Source of the DNA: Deltaproteobacteria bacterium
GTDB taxonomy: Bacteria > Desulfobacterota > Syntrophia > Syntrophales > UBA5619
Length of the DNA: 17,638 nt
Direction: 5' to 3'
Assembly: GCA_026388345.1 (NCBI GenBank)
Contig: JAPLJY010000070.1
Location: 1 to 17,638, forward strand
Both the position numbers and the translations under genes were made by a program. The notes under the pieces were generated by a model, which saw nothing but the letters and a program-made list of their open reading frames with translations, made no database searches and was not told where the DNA came from. Below, one piece after another: positions 7,699 through 16,133 of the stretch. Positions within the stretch are counted from its first letter, which is position 1. Each line of letters opens with the position of its first letter.

Positions 7699-9360
7699 AT
7701 GGACAAGAAAATACGAAATTCGGCTGAACTCTTTGCAGGCATTACCGGGGCCTATCCCCGTTCGATGTTCAAATCCGTCGGCTATCGCCGCGACGAGCTG
7801 AAAAAACCGGTGATCGGCGTCGTCAGCTCCTGGTCGGAAATGCACCCGGGCAGTTATTCCAACAAGGAACTGGCCCAGTTCGTCAAGGCGGGAGTCTGGG
7901 CGGCCGGGGGCACGCCAGTGGAATTCCACACGATCGCGATCTGTGACGCCGTCGCACAGGGGAACGGGATGCACTACGTCCTACCCGGCCGCGAGGTTGT
8001 GGCGGCAGAGATCGAACTCATGGTAGGTGCGGGCGGTTTCGACGGCCTGGTCCTGATCCCCTCCTGCGACAAGTCGCCGGGGGGCATGCTGATGGCGGCA
8101 GCCCGGCTCAACATCCCGACCATCTTCCTTCCTCCCGGACCCATGCTCTCCCATTTCCAGGACGGCGAGCAGCGGGTCATGTGCGACATCAAGGAGGCGA
8201 TGGGGGCCTTCAAGGACAAGAAGATCGATGCGGCGGAGTTTGAGGCGATCGAGGAGGATACCTGTGCGACCGCGGGCGTCTGCGGCATGATGGGAACGGG
8301 CAACACGATGGGGTGCCTCATCGAGGCACTGGGGATGAGCCTCCCGGGCGCTGCGACCACCCCTGCTGTCTATGCGGCTAAGAAACGGCAGGCCAAACTC
8401 ACCGGTGAGCGGATCGTCGGCCTGATTAAGGAAGACATTCGCCCCCGGGCGCTCCTGACGCGGGAAAACATGCTGAACGCCGTCCGGTTTCTGATGGCGA
8501 TCGGCGGTTCGACGAACGCCGTCCTTCACCTTCCGGCCATAGCCCGGGAGGCGGGATTCACTCTGACCCTCCGGGACATCGACGGGATCTCCGCGGCGAC
8601 GCCCTGCATCGCCAAGTTCAAGCCCTCCAGCAAATACTCCCTGTGGGACTTTTACGAGGCGGGCGGCGTCGGCGCGATCCTCGGAGAGATATCGGGGCTT
8701 CTGAATCGTGATGTCCCGACCGTTATGGGAAAGACGATCGAGGCTTATTTCCGCCCGGTGAAAAACCGCGAGGTGATCCGGACCATGGACAATCCCCTCC
8801 AGCCCCAGGGAGGGATCGTCGTCCTATACGGCAGCCTCGCGCCGGACGGCGCGGTCATCAAAGTCAGCGGCATCCGGGGCGCAAAACCCCGCCATGTGGG
8901 AACGGCCAAGACCTTCGACTCCGAAGAGGAGGTCATGGAACAGATCATGACCAAGACCATCAACCCCGGGGATATCCTCGTCATCCGCTACGAGGGGCCG
9001 CGCGGCGGGCCCGGCATGCGGGAGATGTCGATTCCGGCCGGGATACTGACCGGCATGGGTCTCGGGGACAGCGTCGCCATGGTTACCGACGGACGTTTCT
9101 CCGGCGCCACGCGCGGTTTCTGCATCGGTCACGTCACGCCCGAGGCCCAGGTGGGCGGTCCGCTCGCGGCCGTCCGCGACGGGGATTCGATCGAGATCGA
9201 CATCCTGAGCAAGCAGCTCAATCTCCTGCTCTCTCCGGAGGAGATCGCCGTAAGACTGAAGGCCCTTCCACAGCGGCCGGCACCGATTGACACCGGATTT
9301 CTAGGCCTCTACTGCCGCCACGTATCGCAGGCGGACCGGGGCGCCGTCTTGGAGGGATGA
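7699..9360 (+). CDS. IlvD/Edd-family dehydratase (dihydroxy-acid or sugar-acid dehydratase)
   Basis: A 553-residue Fe-S dehydratase, of a family that removes water from 2,3-dihydroxy acids to give 2-keto-3-deoxy acids. Visible site residues: D83 in the metal-binding [14 protein letters not shown]123-D124-K125 in [12 protein letters not shown] (the Lys is carbamylated in relatives); C189 and C195 in [19 protein letters not shown]; and S468 in [12 protein letters not shown]. At the position of the third [2Fe-2S] cysteine (P-C-N in plant and sugar-acid enzymes) it has P50-G51, as in E. coli IlvD, suggesting the oxygen-labile cluster type. It lacks the roughly 50-residue insertion of E. coli IlvD. 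It sits among sugar-acid genes with no ilvB, ilvC or leu genes, so I favour a catabolic role. Branched-chain amino acid synthesis remains possible. Confidence 0.9.
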   Translation: MDKKIRNSAELFAGITGAYPRSMFKSVGYRRDELKKPVIGVVSSWSEMHPGSYSNKELAQFVKAGVWAAGGTPVEFHTIAICDAVAQGNGMHYVLPGREVVAAEIELMVGAGGFDGLVLIPSCDKSPGGMLMAAARLNIPTIFLPPGPMLSHFQDGEQRVMCDIKEAMGAFKDKKIDAAEFEAIEEDTCATAGVCGMMGTGNTMGCLIEALGMSLPGAATTPAVYAAKKRQAKLTGERIVGLIKEDIRPRALLTRENMLNAVRFLMAIGGSTNAVLHLPAIAREAGFTLTLRDIDGISAATPCIAKFKPSSKYSLWDFYEAGGVGAILGEISGLLNRDVPTVMGKTIEAYFRPVKNREVIRTMDNPLQPQGGIVVLYGSLAPDGAVIKVSGIRGAKPRHVGTAKTFDSEEEVMEQIMTKTINPGDILVIRYEGPRGGPGMREMSIPAGILTGMGLGDSVAMVTDGRFSGATRGFCIGHVTPEAQVGGPLAAVRDGDSIEIDILSKQLNLLLSPEEIAVRLKALPQRPAPIDTGFLGLYCRHVSQADRGAVLEG

Positions 9361-10625
9361 AGGTGGAGCTGCCGAAAATGACCCTCTGCCGTCAGAGATT
9401 TCCCCGCGAGACGGTCCCGTCGACCGCGGAGACCCTGGCGTCGCTCATGAATGAAAGCTGGATCCCCGGGAAGGTCCTGCCGGGGCAGACGGTCGCCATC
9501 ACCGGCGGCAGCCGCGGCATCGCCGCCATCGTCCCGCTGACGCAGGCGATGGTTGTGATCCTCAAAGGGCTCGGCGCCCGGCCCTTCGTCGTCAACGCGA
9601 TGGGAAGCCACGGCGCAGCCACAGCCGAGGGGCAGAAGGAACTCCTCACCTCACTCGGCATGACGAAGGAGAATCTCGGCTGCCCGGTCACGATCAGCAT
9701 GGAGGTCGATCAGGTCGGCGAGCTTCCGGACGGCTTCCCGGTCCTGTGCGACCGAAACGCCGCGCGGGCCGACCACATCATCGTCATCAACCGGATCAAA
9801 GCCCATACGGCGGTCACCGGCCCCATCCAGAGCGGCCTCTGCAAGATGTGCACGGTAGGACTGGGCAAGGTGGCACAGGCCTCGCGGATCCACCGTTACG
9901 GCCCCTCCCATATGGGCCGGATCATCCGGGACGCAGCTTCGATGCTCATCGAGAAGACACCGGTCCTGGCCGGGGTCGGCATCGTCGAGAACGCCTACGG
10001 CGAGGTAGCCAGGCTCGAGCTGGTCCGGCCTCAGGAGATCCCCGCGACGGATGAAAGGCTCCTTGTGGAGATGCACCGCCTGATGGCCAAATTGCCCTGT
10101 CCCGAACTCGATCTTCTGGTCATCGAGGAGATGGGCAAACGCCACAGCGGCTCGGGCATCGACACCCACGTCACGGGGCGCTGGCGGATCTGGGGAGAAC
10201 CGGAGCCTGAATCCCCCCGGATCCAGAGGATTGCGGTCCTGGGGCTCGACCCCTCCTCCCACGGCAATGCCCAGGGGGTGGGGCTGGCCGATCTGATCAC
10301 GGAGCGGCTCTTCAATCAGATCGACCGGCAAAAGACCTACATGAACTCCCTGACTTCCACCTATGTCCAGCGGGGGATGATCCCCGTCATCGGCGGCAGC
10401 GACCGGGAAACGATCAAAAAGGCCCTCTATTCCATCCCCCTGATCCAGGAGGGGCAGCTCCGGGTCGCCTGGATAACCGACACAAATCATATCGAAGAGA
10501 TCGCCCTCTCGCCGGCGGCGCTATGCGGCTGCGGACCGGATGCGCGTCCGGCAAAACTCCGCGAGATCGACTGGAAGTTCGACGAGACGGGCCGAATCAT
10601 CCCCTGGGGAAAGGAGCAAAAGTGA
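9357..10625 (+). CDS. LarA-like protein (lactate racemase N-terminal domain, DUF2088)
   Basis: A 422-residue protein of the LarA/DUF2088 superfamily, whose studied members use a nickel-pincer cofactor to invert the carbon bearing the hydroxyl in lactate and other 2-hydroxy acids. The N-terminal half carries GGSRGIA (50-56), [17 protein letters not shown] (77-93, H85), [12 protein letters not shown] (144-155, H150), [13 protein letters not shown] (159-171, K163) and H179. These plausibly correspond to LarA His108, His174, Lys184 and His200. The C-terminal half contains [23 protein letters not shown] 9357 overlaps the dehydratase stop but directly abuts GGAGGG. GTG 9363, two codons on, has better spacing and may be the real start. 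No larB, larC or larE cofactor genes are in the window. The reaction is unknown. Confidence 0.82.
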   Translation: MKVELPKMTLCRQRFPRETVPSTAETLASLMNESWIPGKVLPGQTVAITGGSRGIAAIVPLTQAMVVILKGLGARPFVVNAMGSHGAATAEGQKELLTSLGMTKENLGCPVTISMEVDQVGELPDGFPVLCDRNAARADHIIVINRIKAHTAVTGPIQSGLCKMCTVGLGKVAQASRIHRYGPSHMGRIIRDAASMLIEKTPVLAGVGIVENAYGEVARLELVRPQEIPATDERLLVEMHRLMAKLPCPELDLLVIEEMGKRHSGSGIDTHVTGRWRIWGEPEPESPRIQRIAVLGLDPSSHGNAQGVGLADLITERLFNQIDRQKTYMNSLTSTYVQRGMIPVIGGSDRETIKKALYSIPLIQEGQLRVAWITDTNHIEEIALSPAALCGCGPDARPAKLREIDWKFDETGRIIPWGKEQK

Positions 10626-10626
10626 C

Positions 10627-10908
10627 GTGGCCAAGGCATTGAAAATCAACCCCCGCGACAACGTCGCCGTTGTGCTGGCGGACGTCCATCCGGGTGAAGA
10701 GATCGTCGTGACAACCGAAGTGGAGGTGGTCCGTCTTGAAGCGCGGCAGGCCATCGCGTTCGGGCACAAGATCGCCCTCGCGGATCTTCACGCCGACCAG
10801 CCCATCATCAAGTACGGCGAGGAGATCGGCCGGGCGCAGACGGAAATCGGCGCCGGCGACTGGATCCACCTCCACAACCTCACCTGCCGGCGCGGGCATG
10901 AACAATAA
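10627..10908 (+). CDS. Altronate/galactarate dehydratase small subunit (SAF domain)
   Basis: A 93-residue protein made of a single SAF domain, equivalent to the N-terminal part of UxaA/GarD. Recognisable segments are FGHKIALAD (45-53), IIKYGEEIG (60-68) and GDWIHLHNL (77-85), which hold the family's conserved His and Lys residues. In split enzymes this domain pairs with the large subunit encoded next door to remove water from a sugar acid. The GTG start at 10627 is one base after the preceding stop and lies 10 bases after GGAG (10613-10616). The frame is open upstream, but that stretch overlaps the LarA-like gene. It ends 13 bases before the large-subunit start. Confidence 0.9.
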   Translation: MAKALKINPRDNVAVVLADVHPGEEIVVTTEVEVVRLEARQAIAFGHKIALADLHADQPIIKYGEEIGRAQTEIGAGDWIHLHNLTCRRGHEQ

Positions 10909-10921
10909 GACAGGATAGATT

Positions 10922-12082
10922 ATGACAACATTTGAAGGATATCGAAGGTCTCAAGGATTGCCGGGCATCCGCAACGGGGTCGCCGTTATCCCGTCGGTTT
11001 TTTGTGCCAACACCGTCGCCCGGCGGATCGCCGAACATGTCGCCGGCGCGATTGCATTCTGCCATCCGGTCGGCTGCAGCCAGGTCGGCCTGGATCTGGA
11101 GCTGACCGCACGCGGGCTGAAAGGACTGGGGAGGCACCCCAACTTCTATGGGGTCGTCGTCGTGGGCCTGGGATGCGAACGCTTCCGGGCCCGGGAACTG
11201 GCGGAGAGCGTCGCCGCCGCGGGAAAACCGGTCGAGATGCTCGTGATTCAGGAGGAGGGGGACACCCTCCGGGCGATCGAAAAGGGGGTCAAATTTGCAA
11301 GCCGTCTGGTGGAGGAGGCCTCGCGACAGAGGCGGGAGGCATTCCCCCTATCCGATTTTTCCCTCGGACTCAAGTGCGGCGGTACGGACGCCACCTCGGG
11401 GCTAGCCGCCAATCCCGCCCTCGGCTGGGTGACCGACCGGATCGTCGCCTCGGGAGGCAGGGCGATCTTCACCGAGGTGACCGAGCTGATCGGGGCTGAG
11501 CAGATCCTCGCCGGACGGGCTAAGACGCCGGAAGCGGCCTGCGAAATTCTCACGACGATCGGCAACATGGAAAAAAGGCTCAGCCGGGCCACGGCGGGGA
11601 CGGACGTTCAGCACCGTTCGGCCCTGATCTCGCCGGGGAACGAGGAAGGCGGGGTCACCTCCGTCGTCGAGAAGGCCCTGGGCGGGATCTACAAGGCCGG
11701 AACCGGTCCGATCCAGGGGGTCCTCAGTTACGGACAGTATCCGGAGGCGCCGGGTCTCTATCTTCTGGACTGCGTCGGTCACGACGGGGAGGCGGTCACG
11801 GGTCTGGTCGCATCCGGCTGCCAGGCGGTGGTCTTCACAACCGGCCGGGGGACGCCGACGGGATTTCCGGGCGTCCCGGTCATCAAGATCACGGGAAACG
11901 GCGAAACCTACGAGAGGATGAAATTCAACCTCGATTTCAACGCCGGAGGAATCGTGGAAGGGACTCCCATTGCCGAGGTGGGAGCGGAATTGTTCGGGAA
12001 GGTCCTCCGGATCGCCTCCGGAGAGCCGTCGCGGGCCGAGCTGCTCGGCCACGACGAACTGTTCTGCATCACGCGGATATGA
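10922..12082 (+). CDS. uxaA: Altronate/galactarate dehydratase large subunit (UxaA C-terminal family)
   Basis: A 386-residue protein matching the catalytic part of UxaA, an iron-dependent dehydratase that makes 2-keto-3-deoxygluconate from altronate. It starts with the family signature GIRNGVAVIPSVFCANTVARRIA, followed by CHPVGCSQ, VVGLGCER, LGLKCGGTDATSGLAANPALG and FTTGRGTPTGFP. Cys in CANT, CHPVGC, GCE and KCGG are the kind of residues that bind iron in this family. Exact substrates in the family range over altronate, galactarate and related acids and cannot be read here. The ribosome-binding site AGGA lies at 10912-10915. E. coli UxaA is one chain with the SAF domain fused; here it is split in two genes. 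Confidence 0.92.
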   Translation: MTTFEGYRRSQGLPGIRNGVAVIPSVFCANTVARRIAEHVAGAIAFCHPVGCSQVGLDLELTARGLKGLGRHPNFYGVVVVGLGCERFRARELAESVAAAGKPVEMLVIQEEGDTLRAIEKGVKFASRLVEEASRQRREAFPLSDFSLGLKCGGTDATSGLAANPALGWVTDRIVASGGRAIFTEVTELIGAEQILAGRAKTPEAACEILTTIGNMEKRLSRATAGTDVQHRSALISPGNEEGGVTSVVEKALGGIYKAGTGPIQGVLSYGQYPEAPGLYLLDCVGHDGEAVTGLVASGCQAVVFTTGRGTPTGFPGVPVIKITGNGETYERMKFNLDFNAGGIVEGTPIAEVGAELFGKVLRIASGEPSRAELLGHDELFCITRI

Positions 12083-12162
12083 TATGAACAGATGCCGAGC
12101 CGAGCCCCGAAAGGCCGGCCCGCGTGCATCACGATATGACATAATCAAAGGAGGTAAGGTCG

Positions 12163-13056
12163 ATGTTCAAGCTTCATGGTATCTACGCCCCCATCGCGAC
12201 GCCGTTTGCGGGAGGGGAGATCGCCTATGACAAGATGGAAAAGAATCTGGCATTCTGGCTGGGCTCCGACCTGGAGGGAATCGTGGTCATGGGCTCCAAC
12301 GGGGAGTTCGTCCTGCTTTCGCCCACGGAAAAGGAAGAGCTGATGCGCTTCGTCTGCGCCCGGGCGAAGGGGAAGAAACCGGTGATCGCCGGGACCGGCG
12401 CCGAGTCGACGGCGGAGACGATCCGGCTTAACAGGAAGGCCACCGAGGCGGGGGCCGACGCGGTCCTCGTCGTCACCCCGAACTACTACAAGGGGGAAAT
12501 GACCGATCCGGTACTGGCCCGGTACTACACGGACGTGGCCGACCAGAGCCCGCTGCCGGTCATCCTCTACAACATGCCGCGCAATGCGGGAATCAACATC
12601 TCCGCCAAACTCGCCGTGGAGTTGGCAAGGCACCCGAACATCATCGGAATCAAGGACAGCGGCGGCAACATTGTCCAGATCGCGGACATGATCCGCAACG
12701 CACCGGAGGGCTTCTCTGTATTCGCGGGATCGGCAAGCTACCTCTACACGAGCCTCGCCCTCGGCGCGACGGGTGGAACCTTGGCCCTGGCCAACATCTT
12801 CCCGAACGAATGCGCGCGCGTGCAGACGCTCTTCGATGCCGGAAAGCTCAAAGAGGCCCGGGATCTGCAGATGAATCTGATCGACAGCAACAACGCGGTG
12901 ACGGCCCGCTGGGGCATCCCGGGGCTGAAGGCCGCCATGGAGATGATCGGCCTGTACGGCGGGGATCCCCGCCCGCCCCTGGTCCCCCTGAAGGAGGCGG
13001 ATCGGGAGGAACTCCGGAAGATCCTGACAAAGACGGGGTTTTTCCCGAAGGCATAG
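12163..13056 (+). CDS. DHDPS-family aldolase, resembling 4-hydroxy-2-oxoglutarate aldolase (HOGA1-like)
   Basis: A 297-residue class I aldolase of the DapA/NanA superfamily. The Schiff-base lysine is K164 in GIKDSGGN and the catalytic tyrosine is Y136 in LYNMPRNAG. The substrate loop is MGSNGEF (43-49), where DapA has GTTGE. GSNGEF, VIAGTGAESTAETI, VVTPNYYKG and the late WGIPGLKAAM stretch all closely parallel human HOGA1, which cleaves 4-hydroxy-2-oxoglutarate to pyruvate and glyoxylate. A 2-keto-3-deoxy sugar-acid aldolase is the main alternative; lysine synthesis is unlikely in this context. It has a strong AAAGGAGG (12147-12154) with an 8-base spacer, and follows the dehydratase subunits whose product it would cleave. 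Confidence 0.88.
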   Translation: MFKLHGIYAPIATPFAGGEIAYDKMEKNLAFWLGSDLEGIVVMGSNGEFVLLSPTEKEELMRFVCARAKGKKPVIAGTGAESTAETIRLNRKATEAGADAVLVVTPNYYKGEMTDPVLARYYTDVADQSPLPVILYNMPRNAGINISAKLAVELARHPNIIGIKDSGGNIVQIADMIRNAPEGFSVFAGSASYLYTSLALGATGGTLALANIFPNECARVQTLFDAGKLKEARDLQMNLIDSNNAVTARWGIPGLKAAMEMIGLYGGDPRPPLVPLKEADREELRKILTKTGFFPKA

Positions 13057-13061
13057 TTTGG

Positions 13062-13090
13062 ATTTCCCGGCGGGTTTAAGCCGGGGAAAT
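13062..13090 (+). other. Stem-loop between the aldolase and second tctC genes
   Basis: ATTTCCCGGC (13062-13071) pairs with GCCGGG (13080-13085) and AAAT (13087-13090), with G13086 bulged and an 8-base loop: 10 pairs in all. No T-run follows, so it is unlikely to terminate. It ends 10 bases before the tctC ribosome-binding site (13101). It may mark an RNA-processing or mRNA-stability boundary. Confidence 0.45.
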
Positions 13091-13112
13091 ATCATAAACT
13101 AAGGAGGAATGT

Positions 13113-14105
13113 ATGAAACGTTCGAAAAGCGTAGGAAAGGCTGCGGGCCTGGTTCTGGCGGTCTTTTTGGTTGTCGGCATGGCTTTGGCCGTGACGGCTG
13201 TCGCCGCGGAGAAGTATCCGGCCAGGGCCGTCACCGTGATCCACGGCTTCAAGGCGGGCGGCGGAAGCGACCAGCTCGCCCAGGTGACTCAGCCCTTCCT
13301 GGAGAAGGTTCTGAAGCAAAGGTTCGTCAACGTCTACAAACCCGGCGCGGACGGCGCCATCGTCTGGAAGGAAGTGGGCAAGGACACAAAGCCGGACGGC
13401 TACACGCTGACCACCTGCCTGACCCCCAAAACCCAGCTCAACTCGATGGTCAACGCCAACTCGGGCTATGCCATGACCGACTTCGAACCGATCGCGAACA
13501 TGATCTTCGATCCGGGGATCCTGGTCGTGGCCGCGGACAGCAAGTTCAAGACCTTCCAGGAGCTCATCGAAGCCGCCAAGAAGGCCCCGGGACAGATCAG
13601 GCTCTCCCATTCCGGCAACGGCGGGGACGACTGGTATAATGGCCTGATGATCGCGAAGCTGACCGGGACCAGTTACAACATGGTCCCCTTTGACGGGGAC
13701 GCCCCGGCCTGGCAGGCAGCCGCGGGCGGCCATGTCGACGTCTGTACCACGAACGTGGGTGTCGTAACGGGTCTGGTCCAGGGTAAGAAGCTTCGCGGCC
13801 TCGCGGTCTACACCGAAAAGAGGCTGTCGTCGATTTCCGAAGTCCCGACGCTGAAGGAGTTAGGGGTCAACCTGATCGAAGGCTCCTACCGCGGCTATCT
13901 CGCCCCGAAGGGAACCCCGAAGGAAATCATCGACATCCTGGCCGACGGCCTGGAGAAGGTAGCGGCGGACCCGCAGTTCAAGGCGGCCTGCGCTGCGCAG
14001 AATATGGTCCCCGATTTCAGGAGGGGTGATGCCTTCAAGACCTTCCTGGCGCAGGAGGAAGAGCTGCTCCGCAAGATCGTCAAGGAGATGAAACTCGCCC
14101 AGTAA
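13113..14105 (+). CDS. tctC: Tripartite tricarboxylate transporter substrate-binding protein (TctC/Bug family), copy 2
   Basis: A 330-residue periplasmic binding protein for the TctAB permease encoded immediately downstream. Residues 1-32 are a Sec signal peptide: basic KRSK, a long hydrophobic core, and VAA before E33. The mature part shows the TctC pattern: KYPARAVTVIHGFKAGGGSDQLAQ at the N-terminus, KPGADGAIVW, KPDGYTLTTC, the SGNGGDDW loop and VPTLKELGVNL. The usual PFAPGG loop reads GFKAGGG here, a different pocket edge from copy 1, which suggests a different ligand. The ribosome-binding site AAGGAGG (13101-13107) is strong. The gene is flanked by a stem-loop on each side, consistent with high binding-protein output relative to the permease. 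Confidence 0.94.
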   Translation: MKRSKSVGKAAGLVLAVFLVVGMALAVTAVAAEKYPARAVTVIHGFKAGGGSDQLAQVTQPFLEKVLKQRFVNVYKPGADGAIVWKEVGKDTKPDGYTLTTCLTPKTQLNSMVNANSGYAMTDFEPIANMIFDPGILVVAADSKFKTFQELIEAAKKAPGQIRLSHSGNGGDDWYNGLMIAKLTGTSYNMVPFDGDAPAWQAAAGGHVDVCTTNVGVVTGLVQGKKLRGLAVYTEKRLSSISEVPTLKELGVNLIEGSYRGYLAPKGTPKEIIDILADGLEKVAADPQFKAACAAQNMVPDFRRGDAFKTFLAQEEELLRKIVKEMKLAQ

Positions 14106-14118
14106 GGCGGGAAATGGG

Positions 14119-14142
14119 GCGGCGGGTTGGAAAGCCCGCCGC
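14119..14142 (+). other. Stem-loop between tctC copy 2 and tctB
   Basis: GCGGCGGG (14119-14126) pairs perfectly with CCCGCCGC (14135-14142) around an 8-base loop. The tail TCTTTC is too poor in T for a strong terminator, so partial termination or protection of the tctC message from 3' decay is more likely. Hairpins between a binding-protein gene and its permease genes often set a higher dose of the binding protein. Confidence 0.5.
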
Positions 14143-14170
14143 TCTTTCAATCAAGAACAAGGGTTTATTT

Positions 14171-14638
14171 ATGAAGGAACGTATTGTTTCCCTGGGGATC
14201 CTGATATTTGCGATGGTCTATACGGCCGGCGCCATCGCGCTCAAGGTCGGAACCCTCGCCCAGCCGGGTGCGGGGCAGTTCCCGGCGGCGATCGCCCTCT
14301 GTCTGCTGGTCGTTTCCGCCTTCCATGTCTGGCGCACCTTCCGGAGGACAGCCGAAAAAGATGAGGGGCATAGTTGGACACAGCTCGCACCTGCCGGGAT
14401 CGCCGCCGCTCTCATCGTCTACCCGATTCTCTTGAAGACGTTGAGCTTTCTTCTGTCCACTTTCATCGTCCTTTTTATTCTTCTTCGGCTGCTGCGGTTT
14501 AAAACGACACTGACCTCCTTTCTGACAGCCCTCGTTACGACCATTCTCTCCTTCATCATCTTCACGGGTCTTTTAGGCGTCGTCGTGCCGTCCGGCATCA
14601 TGGAACAGTTTATCTTAACCATTTTGGAGCTTGGCTAA
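14171..14638 (+). CDS. tctB: Tripartite tricarboxylate transporter small membrane subunit TctB
   Basis: A 155-residue integral membrane protein with about four predicted hydrophobic segments (near residues 5-25, 38-54, 73-105 and 115-150). This is the size and layout of TctB, the poorly conserved small subunit that works with TctA. The GAGQFP motif after the first segment (33-38) is typical of the family. ATG 14171 is preceded by AAGGG (14159-14163); the frame is open upstream through the stem-loop, but that stretch is not protein-like. It ends in a TAATG overlap with tctA, so the two membrane subunits are translationally coupled. Confidence 0.88.
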   Translation: MKERIVSLGILIFAMVYTAGAIALKVGTLAQPGAGQFPAAIALCLLVVSAFHVWRTFRRTAEKDEGHSWTQLAPAGIAAALIVYPILLKTLSFLLSTFIVLFILLRLLRFKTTLTSFLTALVTTILSFIIFTGLLGVVVPSGIMEQFILTILELG

Positions 14639-16128
14639 TGGACGTCCTGCACCAACTCATGATGGGGTTCCAGGTTGCTGCGACCCCCGTCAATCTCCTC
14701 TGGGCGCTCATCGGCGCCTTCGTGGGCACAATCGTGGGGGTCCTTCCCGGAATCGGCCCCCTGGGGTCGATGGCGATCCTGCTCTCCTTTACGCTGAAGA
14801 TGGACGCGACGACGGCGATGATCTTCTTCGCCGGCATCTACTACGGTGCGATGTACGGCGGTTCGACCACCTCGATCCTCCTCAACATCCCCGGCGAGGC
14901 GGCCTCGGTCGTCACTTGCATCGACGGCTACAAGATGGCCAAGAAAGGGCGCGGCGGGGCAGCCCTGACGATCTCGGCCGTCGGTTCCTTCGTGGCGGGC
15001 ACCCTCTCGATCATCGGCCTGATGTTCGCCGCCTCGATACTGGCCGATGCGGCGCTAAAGTTCGGGCCGCCGGAATTCTTCGCGATCGGGACGATCGGGC
15101 TTTTGTTTCTCGTCCGGCTGAGTGGCGGTTCCCTCATCAAGAACGTGATCATGCTCCTGATCGGGCTCGCCCTCTCCACCATCGGCACGGACCGCCTCCA
15201 CGGATCGGCGCGTTTCACCTTCGGGATCAATGAATTGGGACAAGGAGTGGAATTCCTCCCCGTTGCGATGGGGCTCTTTGGGATCGCCGAGGTGATGCTG
15301 ACCGCCGTGGAGAAGGAGGAGCTGGGTGAGATGATTCGGGTCCGGATGCGCGACCTCCTGCCCACGCTTTTGGAATGGAAACGTTCCATCGCCCCGATCC
15401 TCCGGGGGTCGGTCCTCGGTTTCTTCATCGGCCTTCTGCCGGGTCCGTCACCGGTCATCTCGACCTTCGTCTCCTACATGGTCGAGAAGAAGAGCTCCAA
15501 GCATCCTGAGGAGTTTGGCGAGGGGGCCATCGAAGGTGTGGCCGGCCCCGAGTCGGCCAACAACGCGGCCGTCGGTGGGGCATATGTGCCGCTTCTCGCG
15601 CTGGGGGTTCCCTTTACGCCCGCCATGGCGGTGGTCGTGGGGGCGCTGATGCTTCACGGGATCACCCCGGGCCCGATGATGATGACGGAGAAACCCCAGC
15701 TCTTCTGGGGGGTCATCGCCAGCATGTACATAGGGAATGTGATGCTCCTCGTTCTCAACCTCCCTCTGGTCCAGCTTTTCGCGCTGATCACGAAGGTCCC
15801 CAAGCCGATCCTGTTGCCGCTCATCACACTGATGTGCCTTGTCGGGGTCTACAGCGTCAACTCCAGCTACGTCGACCTCTATGTCCTGGCCCTCTTCGGC
15901 ATTCTCGGCTTTATCCTTCGTGATCTGGGTTATTCGCCCGCACCGCTGGTCCTGGCGCTGGTGATCGGCCCGATGATGGAAACCGCCATGCGTGAATCCC
16001 TGATGATCAACCAGGGCGCCATCACCCCGATGATCTTCCGGCCGATTGCGGGGACGATCTATCTCGCCGCCGCCCTCGCGCTGATCGTCCCGCCGCTCTT
16101 CCGGATGATCCGCCGGAAGATGAGATAG
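14638..16128 (+). CDS. tctA: Tripartite tricarboxylate transporter large membrane subunit TctA
   Basis: A 496-residue polytopic membrane protein, the main translocation subunit of the TTT system, which imports carboxylates using an ion gradient. The family signature lies near the N-terminus: [13 protein letters not shown] (38-50), then [21 protein letters not shown] and the [15 protein letters not shown] loop. A second copy of the motif later reads [13 protein letters not shown], reflecting the internal repeat. GPESANNAA and TPGPMMM are also family-typical. It has about a dozen hydrophobic stretches and full family length. GGAG (14626-14629) lies 8 bases before ATG 14638. It is the last gene of the island. 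The substrate cannot be deduced from TctA. Confidence 0.95.
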   Translation: MDVLHQLMMGFQVAATPVNLLWALIGAFVGTIVGVLPGIGPLGSMAILLSFTLKMDATTAMIFFAGIYYGAMYGGSTTSILLNIPGEAASVVTCIDGYKMAKKGRGGAALTISAVGSFVAGTLSIIGLMFAASILADAALKFGPPEFFAIGTIGLLFLVRLSGGSLIKNVIMLLIGLALSTIGTDRLHGSARFTFGINELGQGVEFLPVAMGLFGIAEVMLTAVEKEELGEMIRVRMRDLLPTLLEWKRSIAPILRGSVLGFFIGLLPGPSPVISTFVSYMVEKKSSKHPEEFGEGAIEGVAGPESANNAAVGGAYVPLLALGVPFTPAMAVVVGALMLHGITPGPMMMTEKPQLFWGVIASMYIGNVMLLVLNLPLVQLFALITKVPKPILLPLITLMCLVGVYSVNSSYVDLYVLALFGILGFILRDLGYSPAPLVLALVIGPMMETAMRESLMINQGAITPMIFRPIAGTIYLAAALALIVPPLFRMIRRKMR

Positions 16129-16133
16129 TCCTT

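Noticed and set aside
12145..13095. Long open frame on the minus strand opposite the aldolase
   Set aside because: The plus-strand aldolase is unmistakable. The antisense product is rich in Arg, Gly and Asp and resembles no family.
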